Shown: in pieces, positions 42,247-50,200 of the stretch
Layout: every line of letters starts with the position of its first letter
How positions within the stretch are numbered: position 1 is the stretch's first letter
Origin: WTGU01 sp965200925
GTDB taxonomy: Bacteria; Pseudomonadota; Alphaproteobacteria; UBA828
Length of the DNA: 64,000 nt
Assembly: GCA_965200925.1 (NCBI GenBank)
Contig: OZ241738.1
Coordinates: forward strand, 1,054,001-1,118,000
Reading direction: 5' to 3'
The notes under the pieces: model-generated
Database searches by the model: none
What the model was told of the DNA's origin: nothing
What the model saw: only the letters and a program-made list of their open reading frames with translations
Made by a program: the position numbers and the translations under genes

Positions 42247-43024
42247 CCTGCCCGCCCGCGGCGGTGCCCGCGAAGCCGAGATCTGGGCGCGCCTCGCCAC
42301 GGTGACAGACCCGGAACTCGACGAGCCGGTCACCGATCTCGGCTTCGTCGAGGAGGTGTCGATCGGGCCGGACGGCACCGTGACCATCGGGTTCCGGCTG
42401 CCGACTTGGTGGTGCGCCGCCAATTTCGCCTGGCTGATGGCCGACGACATGCGGCGCGCGGTAGGCAGCCTGCCCTGGGTGAAACGGGTCCTTCCGCGCC
42501 TGCGGGACCACATGTTCGCGGACCAGGTGAACGACGGCGTGGCGCGCGGCCTCTCCTTCGGCGCCGCCTTCGGCGAAGAGGCGGACGAATCGCTCGAAGG
42601 CTTGCGGGCGACGTTCGCGCGCAAGGCCTTCCAGCGGCGCCAGGAGGCGGTGTTGCGGGCGCTCCTGCGGCAGGGCCTTTCCGTACCCGCCCTCGTCGCC
42701 ATGACTCTGGCAGACCTGGACCGGACCGCCATCGCCGGCGCCGACGGGTCCGCATGGAAGGCGCGCTACCGCGAGAGCCGGGCCGCGCTCGGGCCCCCGG
42801 CCGGCCCCGGCGACCGCGCCTTCGTCGCCGCCTCCGGCGCGCCGCTTACGGTGGAGGGCTTCGATGCCCATCTGCGGGCGCTCGCCAGCGTGCGGACCGC
42901 CATGGAATTCAACGGCGCCCTCTGCCGCGGCCTGCTCGCCGCACGCGACCGGGCGGACGCGCCCCCTCACCCGCCCGCCGCGACGGTCAGGCCCGGTCCA
43001 GAGCTTGGTCGAGATCGGCGATGA
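42227..43024 (+). CDS. DUF59/MIP18-like iron-sulfur assembly protein
   Basis: A 265-residue protein. The N-terminal 100 residues form a DUF59 domain with LATVTDPELDEPVTDLGFVEEV and the family's Cys in LPTWWCAANF. The helical C-terminal extension is of unknown role. DUF59 proteins take part in iron-sulfur or other metal-centre maturation. The GTG start overlaps the amidohydrolase stop region by 20 bases, so the two are coupled, and the protein may serve the amidohydrolase or a shared partner. The 3' end overlaps the convergent metY gene by 38 bases. Confidence 0.82.
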   Translation: MPRPPNSLPARGGAREAEIWARLATVTDPELDEPVTDLGFVEEVSIGPDGTVTIGFRLPTWWCAANFAWLMADDMRRAVGSLPWVKRVLPRLRDHMFADQVNDGVARGLSFGAAFGEEADESLEGLRATFARKAFQRRQEAVLRALLRQGLSVPALVAMTLADLDRTAIAGADGSAWKARYRESRAALGPPAGPGDRAFVAASGAPLTVEGFDAHLRALASVRTAMEFNGALCRGLLAARDRADAPPHPPAATVRPGPELGRDRR

Positions 43025-44297
43025 TGTCGTCGATGCTCTCGATGCCGACGGAGAGACGGACCACGTCCGGGCCCGCGCCGGCGGCGCTCTTCTGCGCGTC
43101 ATCGAGCTGCCGGTGGGTGGTCGACGCGGGGTGGATGATGAGGCTCCGCGTATCGCCGACATTGGCGAGATGCGAGAACATGTTCACCGAATCGACCACC
43201 TTGACGCCGGCCTCGTAGCTGCCCTTCACGCCGAAAGTGAAGACCGCGCCCGCCCCGCGCGGGAGGTATTTCCGGGCCAGCGCATGGTACGGGCTCGATT
43301 CGAGCCCGGCGTAGGAGACCCAAGCGACCTTGGGATGCCCCTCCAGATACCGCGCCACCGCCAGCGCGTTCGCGCAGTGGCGCTCCATGCGGAGCGGCAG
43401 GGTCTCGACTCCCTGGAGCAGGTTCCAGGCCGCTTGCGCCGCCATGCAGGGGCCGTAGTCCCGCAGCGCGACGGCGCGCACCTTCATGGTGAAGCCGAAG
43501 TCGCCAAAGGTCTCGGCGAAGGTGAGGCCGTGATAGGCGTCGTCCGGCTCGGTCATGCTCGGGAATTTGTCGTTCCGCCACCAGTCGAAGCGGCCGGATT
43601 CGACGACCATCCCGCCCATCGTGTTGCCGTGGCCGCCGATGAACTTCGTGGTCGAATGGACCACGATGTCGGCGCCGTGTTCGAAGGGCCGGCAGAGATA
43701 GGGCGAGGCGAGGGTGTTATCCACAACCAGGGGCACGCCGTGTTTCCGCGCCACCTCGGCGATCGCCTCCAGGTCGAGGACGACGCCGCCCGGGTTGGCC
43801 AGCCCCTCGCAGAAGACGAACTTGACCTTGTCCGTCATCGCCGCGTCGAAATTCGCCGGGTCCGCCGGGTCGACGAAGCGGCAGCGCCAGCCGAGCTTCT
43901 CGAAGCTGATGCCGAATTGCGTGACCGAGCCGCCGTAGAGGTTGCGGGAGGCGACGAATTCGTCGCCCGCCCGGAGCAGGGTCGCGGCGACGAGGAACTG
44001 CGCCGCGTGCCCGGTCGCCGCCGCCACCGCGCCGCGCCCGTCTTCCAGCGCGGCGATTCGTTCCTCCAGCACGGCGACGGTGGGGTTGGTGATCCGCGAA
44101 TAGATGTAGCCGAAGGCCTGGAGGTTGAAGAGCTCGGCCGCGTGGTCCACGTCGTCGAAGGCGAAGGAGGTGGTCTGGTAGATCGGCGTCGAGCGGGCAC
44201 CGGTCACCGGGTCCGGGCGCGCGCCGGCGTGGACGGCGAGGGTTTCGATGCCGTATTCCCGCTGGGCGGGGTCGGCCTTGCCCTTCGGCCCGGTCAT
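42987..44297 (-). CDS. metY: O-acetylhomoserine aminocarboxypropyltransferase
   Basis: A PLP-dependent sulfhydrylase of 436 residues that makes homocysteine from O-acetylhomoserine and sulfide. The N-terminus has LAVHAGARPDPVTGARSTPI and IYSRITNPT, and the PLP lysine is in HSTTKFIGGHG near residue 210. Length, longer than cystathionine gamma-synthase by about 40 residues, fits MetY. The ATG overlaps the stop of the CoA-binding protein (ATGA), a common alphaproteobacterial pair. Confidence 0.95.
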   Translation of the reverse strand: MTGPKGKADPAQREYGIETLAVHAGARPDPVTGARSTPIYQTTSFAFDDVDHAAELFNLQAFGYIYSRITNPTVAVLEERIAALEDGRGAVAAATGHAAQFLVAATLLRAGDEFVASRNLYGGSVTQFGISFEKLGWRCRFVDPADPANFDAAMTDKVKFVFCEGLANPGGVVLDLEAIAEVARKHGVPLVVDNTLASPYLCRPFEHGADIVVHSTTKFIGGHGNTMGGMVVESGRFDWWRNDKFPSMTEPDDAYHGLTFAETFGDFGFTMKVRAVALRDYGPCMAAQAAWNLLQGVETLPLRMERHCANALAVARYLEGHPKVAWVSYAGLESSPYHALARKYLPRGAGAVFTFGVKGSYEAGVKVVDSVNMFSHLANVGDTRSLIIHPASTTHRQLDDAQKSAAGAGPDVVRLSVGIESIDDIIADLDQALDRA

Positions 44298-44845
44298 GAA
44301 GCGGGCGGCCTCGATCTTCTGGCGGAGATGATCCGCGAGTTGATCCCGCCCCAGCCCAGTTCGCCCGAGAGCCGCGCGTATTCGATCTTGGGGCAGCGGT
44401 TCATGATCACGGTGAGCCCGGCCTCCTCGGCCAATGCCGCTGCGTGGTCGTTGCGTACCGTGAGCTGCATCCAGAGGGCCTCGATGTTCTTCTCGTCCTT
44501 GAGGGCGATGACGTCCCTGGCGATCTCCAGCGCCTCCTCGGAGGAGCGAAAGACATCGACCATGTCCAGGGGACCGGGATAGTCGGCAAGACGAGCATGG
44601 ACGGTCTCGCCCAGGATCGTCTCGCCCGCCCGCGTGGGGTTGATCGGGATCACCCGGTAGCCCTTCTTCGCCAAGTATTTCATGGCGTAGAAGCTGGGCC
44701 GGCGCCAGTGGGTGCTGGCCCCCACCATGGCGAAGGTCTTCACCTGGCCCAGGAGGCGGCGCAAGAGGGCATCAGGGTAGGTATCGTGCCGCGGCAGGAA
44801 GACGAGCGGATGCCCGTCCGTGGACTTTATGGACACATCGACCAT
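44294..44845 (-). CDS. CoA-binding protein
   Basis: A 183-residue Rossmann-fold CoA_binding protein. The nucleotide-binding start is FAMVGASTHWRRPSFYAMKY near residue 38, followed by GYRVIPINP and the DMVDVFRSSEEA segment. The exact cellular role is not known; association with metY is frequent. The start at 44845 is preferred over an ATG 14 codons upstream because the extension is rich in Ala/Arg and not typical of the family. Confidence 0.87.
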   Translation of the reverse strand: MVDVSIKSTDGHPLVFLPRHDTYPDALLRRLLGQVKTFAMVGASTHWRRPSFYAMKYLAKKGYRVIPINPTRAGETILGETVHARLADYPGPLDMVDVFRSSEEALEIARDVIALKDEKNIEALWMQLTVRNDHAAALAEEAGLTVIMNRCPKIEYARLSGELGWGGINSRIISARRSRPPAS

Positions 44846-44989
44846 GACTGCCGCCGCTTCGTCGCCCGCGGGCCGGGAGCGCCACACCTAGCCGTCGGCG
44901 CCTGCCCGCGTCAAGGCGCGGTGCGCCGACGGCGGTTGCCCGCGCCATCGCGCCGGCGTAGATAGGGGCGGCTCGCCTGAGAGGACCGC

Positions 44990-45079
44990 GGAGGGGTGCC
45001 GGAGTGGTCGAACGGGGCGGTCTCGAAAACCGTTGTACGCTCGCGCGTACCGTGGGTTCGAATCCCACCCCCTCCGCCA
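44990..45079 (+). tRNA. tRNA-Ser (anticodon CGA)
   Basis: A 90-base tRNA with a long variable arm. Acceptor stem GGAGGGG pairs with CCCCTCC, with discriminator G and encoded CCA at 45077-45079. The anticodon loop CTCGAAA gives CGA and reads UCG. Confidence 0.95.
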
Positions 45080-45122
45080 AGATTATCAGGAAACCTCTTG
45101 ATATAAATGGTGTTTTTGAAAC

Positions 45123-45149
45123 ATCTTTCGATCCGATGCTGCGAAAGAT
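45123..45149. promoter_or_regulatory. Inverted repeat upstream of the small coiled-coil gene
   Basis: Perfect 8-base arms, ATCTTTCG at 45123 and CGAAAGAT at 45142, with an 11-base spacer. It lies 106 bases upstream of the coiled-coil gene and 44 after tRNA-Ser. It could be an operator or a weak hairpin; there is no T run. Confidence 0.3.
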
Positions 45150-45165
45150 CCCTCGTTTCGCGCGC

Positions 45166-45266
45166 GGAACCGGACGCTTCGGGATGGCCGGGAATAGAAC
45201 GCCGTGGACAATCCGCGCCTGCGGATGGCGCCGCGCCGACATAACCTCGGGCGCATGGCCATGACC
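45166..45266. repeat. Upstream block shared with the frameshifted paralog
   Basis: From GGAACCGGACG at 45166 to just inside the start codon this region aligns with the upstream region of the gene at 16063 (16141 down to about 16043, minus strand). The shared parts include GGAACGCCGTGGACAAT-like sequence and the start ATGGCCATGAC. The duplication therefore included the promoter region. Confidence 0.65.
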
Positions 45267-45500
45267 GCATCCGCCTTCGACACGCTCGCCACGGCCCGGA
45301 AGCTCAAGGCGGCCGGCGTCGCCGAAACCCAAGCCGAAGCGCCTGCCGAAGCCATCGCTTCGGCGGTTCACAGCGGCCGCGACGATCTTGCCACCAAGGC
45401 GGACCTCAAGGCCGAGATCGCCGCCGCCGAGAAGCGGATGCTGCTCGCCGGGGTCGCGCTTGCCGGCGTCATCGTCGCCTTGGTCAAGCTGCTTCCGTAG
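45255..45500 (+). CDS. Small coiled-coil protein with C-terminal membrane anchor (DUF1640-like)
   Basis: An 81-residue protein. The N-terminal helix FDTLATARKLKAAGVAETQA and the DDLATKADLKAEI segment resemble DUF1640 (CCDC90-like) proteins. A hydrophobic C-terminus, MLLAGVALAGVIVALVKLL, would insert in the membrane. It shares its first seven residues (MAMTASA) and about 90 upstream bases with the broken gene at 15726-16063, so the two are paralogs. It appears intact. Function unknown. Confidence 0.7.
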   Translation: MAMTASAFDTLATARKLKAAGVAETQAEAPAEAIASAVHSGRDDLATKADLKAEIAAAEKRMLLAGVALAGVIVALVKLLP

Positions 45501-45579
45501 GCCGCCGCCTCGACAGCACCGGACCGAAGACCCGGCGCTCGAAAGCGGCCGCCGTCCGCAGCGGGCGGTTTCCCGAAAT

Positions 45580-45596
45580 GCCGGCGAGACGCCGGC
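45580..45596. repeat. Short perfect hairpin in the gap before ybjN
   Basis: GCCGGCG at 45580 and CGCCGGC at 45590 flank a three-base loop. It resembles REP-type intergenic hairpins. The rest of the 281-base gap (45501-45781) shows only an AT-richer stretch at about 45705-45755 that may hold the ybjN-proC promoter. Confidence 0.4.
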
Positions 45597-45781
45597 GCTC
45601 CTGAGTTGTCGGCAGGCCCGAAGAGACGGGCGGCCAGGGCGATCCGTTCCCGCCTCTCCCGTTCCACGCTGGAACCGCGGGTTCCGCGCGCCCTCCGAAC
45701 CGGCTGGCATTCCACATATAGAGGTTTGATTCCCTGTATCCACAGTTTATGGTGGTTGCCGCAAGAGTGAGGCAGGCCACG

Positions 45782-46288
45782 ATGATGACAGGATTGCCGG
45801 CGGCGGACGGCCCTGCGGTGAGCGACCCGCTGGACACCGTCGAGCGGGTCATGGCGGGCGGCGAATTCGCCTTCGAGCGCGTGGGCGCCGAGGACATCGC
45901 CGGCGCGTTCAAAGGAAGCTGGTGCGACTACCGGCTGTGGTTCGCCTACCGCGGCGACCTCGAGGCCCTGCATTTCGCGAGTGGTTTCGACATGCGGGTG
46001 CCCGCGCCCCGCCGCCCCGCGATCGACCCCCTGCTCCGGCTGATCAACGAACGCCTCTGGATCGGCCATTTCGACCTCTGGACCGAGGACGGCCAGCCGA
46101 CCTGGCGCCACACGCTCCTGCTGGGCGGCACGCGCGGCGTGGCGGACCGCCAGATCGCCGACCTCGTGAGCCTCGGGGTAGGCGAGTGCGAGCGCTTCTA
46201 CCCCGCTTTTCAGCAGGTCGTCTGGGCCGGCCAGGAGCCGGCCGAGGCGCTCACCGCAGCGCTGATCGAGCCGCACGGAAACGCCTGA
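45782..46288 (+). CDS. YbjN domain-containing protein
   Basis: A 168-residue YbjN-type protein, a fold related to type III secretion chaperones. The family core includes WCDYRLWFAYRGDLEALHFA near residue 46 and the terminal half with NERLWIGHFDLWTEDGQPTW. These proteins are annotated as sensory transduction regulators without firm biochemical evidence. The gene's TGA overlaps the proC ATG (TGATG); ybjN-proC is a recurrent alphaproteobacterial pair. Confidence 0.85.
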   Translation: MMTGLPAADGPAVSDPLDTVERVMAGGEFAFERVGAEDIAGAFKGSWCDYRLWFAYRGDLEALHFASGFDMRVPAPRRPAIDPLLRLINERLWIGHFDLWTEDGQPTWRHTLLLGGTRGVADRQIADLVSLGVGECERFYPAFQQVVWAGQEPAEALTAALIEPHGNA

Positions 46289-47106
46289 TGGAGGCCACCT
46301 CGGGCCGCGTCGTCCTGGTCGGCGGCGGCAGGATGGGCGGCGCCCTGGCGGCGGGGTGGCGGCGCGGCCCGCTGGCGCCCGCGCGCCTCGTCGTCGTCGA
46401 ACCCGACGAGGCAGCCGCCGCCCGTCTGGCGCCCCTCGGCGCCGCCCGCGTGCCGACGCCCGCTGCCCTGCCGCGCGATTCCGAATTCGCGGCGATCGTC
46501 TATGCCGTCAAGCCGCAGGTCATGGTGGAGATCCTGCCCGCCTGCGCCGGCGCGGGCGGTGCCGACACCGTGCATCTCTCGGTCGCCGCCGGCTGTCCGA
46601 TCGCCCTGTTCGAGCGGCATCTCGGGCCGGTCCCGATCGTCCGTGCCATGCCCAACACGCCCGCCGCCATCGGCCGCGGCATGACGGTCGCCTGCGCCAA
46701 CGACGCCGTCGGCTGCACCCAGCGGGCGCTCTGCAAGCGCTTGCTGGAGGCGGTCGGCGCCGTCGCCTGGATCGACGACGAATCCCTGATGGACGCCGTG
46801 ACCGCCGTTTCCGGGAGCGGCCCCGCTTACGTCTTCCTTCTCGCCGAATGCCTGGCCGAGGCTGCTGCTGCCGCCGGCCTCCCCGCCCCCCTCGCCCGAC
46901 GGCTCGCCGAGGAGACGGTGGCGGGCGCCGGCGCGCTGATGGCCGAATCGGAGGGCTCCGCCGCCGCTTTGCGCCGCAACGTCACCAGTCCGGGGGGAAC
47001 GACGGAGGCCGCGCTCTCCGTCCTCATGGCGGCCGACGGGCTGGCGCCGCTCATGACCCGCGCCGTCCGCGCCGCCGCCGACCGCGCGCGCGCCCTTGCC
47101 CGCTGA
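46288..47106 (+). CDS. proC: Pyrroline-5-carboxylate reductase
   Basis: Last step of proline synthesis, reducing pyrroline-5-carboxylate with NAD(P)H. The 272-residue protein has the Rossmann start VVLVGGGRMGGALA, the AVKPQ motif near residue 75, VRAMPNTPAAIGRGM near 120, SGSGPAYVF near 173 and the C-terminal VTSPGGTTEAAL. It is coupled to ybjN by overlapping codons. Confidence 0.95.
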   Translation: MEATSGRVVLVGGGRMGGALAAGWRRGPLAPARLVVVEPDEAAAARLAPLGAARVPTPAALPRDSEFAAIVYAVKPQVMVEILPACAGAGGADTVHLSVAAGCPIALFERHLGPVPIVRAMPNTPAAIGRGMTVACANDAVGCTQRALCKRLLEAVGAVAWIDDESLMDAVTAVSGSGPAYVFLLAECLAEAAAAAGLPAPLARRLAEETVAGAGALMAESEGSAAALRRNVTSPGGTTEAALSVLMAADGLAPLMTRAVRAAADRARALAR

Positions 47107-47288
47107 CGACGCGCGGCCTCCCAGGCCCGCGGGCGATGCGCGCCCCACTCCCGGTGCGCGGGTCTCGTCGTGTGCGAAGTGCGCGCCTGCCTGTCCCCAA
47201 TGGATTGGCAGCGGGGTTCAGATGGTGTACCCAGTTTGCGCCTACTCGCGTCTGTGCCCACCCGCGGCGGATGGGCGCATTGACCGAC

Positions 47289-50200
47289 ATGGTGACGAGA
47301 TTGATGAAATACTCCGCCCTTTGCGGCGCGCTGGCGTTCGCGGCCTTCGCATTCCTCTTCGGCACTGGAGAAGCGGAGGCGCAGACCGCCGTGTGCAGCG
47401 ATACGCCCGGCGCGGGCGAGAGAATCAGATGCACCGAGGGCGCCGGCAGCATGGACGACATCCGCATCGACGCGCGGAACGTCGCCATCCAGGTGACGGG
47501 CACCCGTATCCGCGGGGTTTTTGGGCGGCATGACGGCTCGGGCGATATCGACATCGACCTGACGGGCGGCTCCGTCACGACGTCAGGCACGCATTCCTAC
47601 GGCGTCGGCGTCGGGCAATTCGGCGCGAGCGGCGCCATCGACATCGGCTTGAAAGACGTCGTCGTCAAGACGAGCGGCACCAACGCCTGGGGCGTGGTAG
47701 GCGATCGGACGACCGGGACGGGCACCATCGATATCGACGTCCAGGGCGGCTCCATCGAGGTGGCGGGTCCCAACTCCATCGCTGTCCATGCCCTGCAGAG
47801 AAGCTCCGGCGACATCGATATCGACGTGACGGACACCGTCCTCAAGGCCGTCTTCACCTCCCTCGGCATCTACGCCCTTCGCTCGGGCGCGGCGGGTGAC
47901 ATCGCCATCGGCGTCCGGGGCGGCTCCATCGAGACGAACACCTTCACCACCCACGGGATTTACGCCAGGGCACAGTTCACGGACGCCGCCGACGAGGGCG
48001 GAGACATCGAGGTGACGGTGGCGGACACCTCCGTGACGAACAAGGGGGCGTTCTCCTACGGCGTCTTCGCGGAGCACCTGGGCAGGGGCGGCATTACCGT
48101 CGATGTATCGGGCGGCAGCGTCATGACGTCGGAAGGCCGCAACGGTTTCGGCGTCTACGCCCATCACGGCAAGCGCCGCGAAGTCACCGGCACGGACACC
48201 ACCGTCGATATGACGATCGGCGCGGGAACGCGGGTAAGAGCCCCCTTCGGCAACGGCGTCTATGGCCAGTTGAGCTTCGACAACGTGGCAGGCGTCGCCA
48301 TCTCGCACGCGGGCGCCATCGAGGCGCGGGATTCGGGGATTCTCGCCTGGGCCTCGCTCGCCAGCGGCCTCGTCCGCGGCGATGGATCGGTCCTGCAGCT
48401 GGAAGACCACACGGGCAAGAGACAACCGATGATCCACGTCGTCTCGAGCGGAGACGTCACGGTCGGCGCAGGCGTGGCGGACGCCTATATCCGCGAGGTC
48501 GTGACGGGCACCGACGGGGCGCTCTCGGCGGCGGAACGGGCCGTCCTCGATGCCATCCTGGCGGAGGATTCGGATGCGCTGGATACGGCGCTCGCCGCCC
48601 TTCCCGCAGCCTATACGGATGCATGGAAGTTGCGCGCACGGGATTTCCTGAGCGCGCGCGGCCTGGAGACGACGGATATTGCGGCATCGATCATACCAGG
48701 CTCGGTAGGAAGACCGGGGAACGCATTCATAGCGGGGGAGGTGGCAGCGCGCGAGATTCTGGGGATTCCCCGGGCGGGCATCCGCGCCATGGCGATCTCC
48801 CACCAACGGATCGCCGAGTACATCCAATGGGCCGACCCGGACGACACGGACCCGAACCTCTCGGCCGCCGAGCGGAGGGTGCTGGAGGCCGTCCTGACCG
48901 GCGGCAGCCTGGAAGCGGCGCTCGCCGCGCTTCCCGTCTCCTATGCGGACTCCTACAAGGGGGGGGTCCGGCTGCGCGCGACGTTCTTCAACGAGGGTGA
49001 CATCCGCGTGGACGTAACCGGCGGAACGATCGTCTCCGACGGCGACGGCGTGCATGCGCGCTACGTCTTGACGAGTGACCGCAACGGCGCGATTTCTGTG
49101 ACCGTCGCCGAGGGCGCGAGCGTCACGGGCGAACGCAACGGCATCTACGTCGGGAGCGCGGGCGCCGGGGAGGGGAGCTTCCGCGCCCAGAGCGTCACCG
49201 TGAACGGACAGGTGACGGGCGGCAGCGGCGCGGGCGTGCATATGGCCGGCGGCGGCAGGCTCACCGTCGGCGCCGGGGGCAGGGTCGACGCGACTTCGGG
49301 CGTGGGCGTTCTCTCCGACGGGCCGGGCGACTTGGCGGTGACGGTCGCCGGCAGGGTCGAGGGCGATATCCGCGTGACAGGCACAGGCACGCTGACGCTG
49401 GCAGTGCCGGAGGGCGGCGTCGTCACGGGCATGGTGCGCGACCCGGTCGGCCTGTCGACCCTGGCGGGCAGCATCGGGCGCCTGCTCTACAGCGGCGGTG
49501 CCACGGTGACGGTGGCGCCGACCGGCGCCCTCACCGGCGTTGAGGTCGAGGGCGGAACCGAGGCGCTGCGCAGCGAGGACGGCGACCTGGACGTGACCGT
49601 GGCAGGTCGGGTGGCGGGCGACCTGCGCGCTCCGCCAGGCGGCACGCTGACGCTGGCGGTGCCGGAGGGCGGCGTCGTCACGGGGACGGCCCACGATCCC
49701 GTCGGTCCGCTGACGGTGGCGGGCAGCATCGGGCGCCTGCTCTACACCAGCGGCGCCACGGTGACGGTGGCACCGACCGGCGCCCTCACCGGCGTCGAGA
49801 GCGACGACAGGACCGAAGCGCTGCGCAGCGAGGACGGCGCCCTGCACGTGACCGTGGCAGGCCGGGTGGCAGGTGACCTGCGCCCGCCGCGCGACGGCAC
49901 GCTGACGCTGGCAGTGCCGGAGGGCGGCGTCATCACGGGGACGGTCCACGATCCCGTCGGTCCTCTGACGGTGGCGGGCAACATCGGGCGCCTGCTCTAC
50001 ACCAACGGCGCCACGGTGACGGTTCCCGCGACGGGCGCCCTCACCGGCGTCGCGGTCGACGGCAGGACCGAAGCGCTGCGTAGCGAGGCCGGGGACCTGG
50101 CCGTGTTCGTGGCAGGCCGGGTGGCAGGCGACGTTCTGGGCCTCGGCACAGGCGATCACAAGGTGACGGTGGCGCGGGGCGGGACGGTGACGGGGACGAT

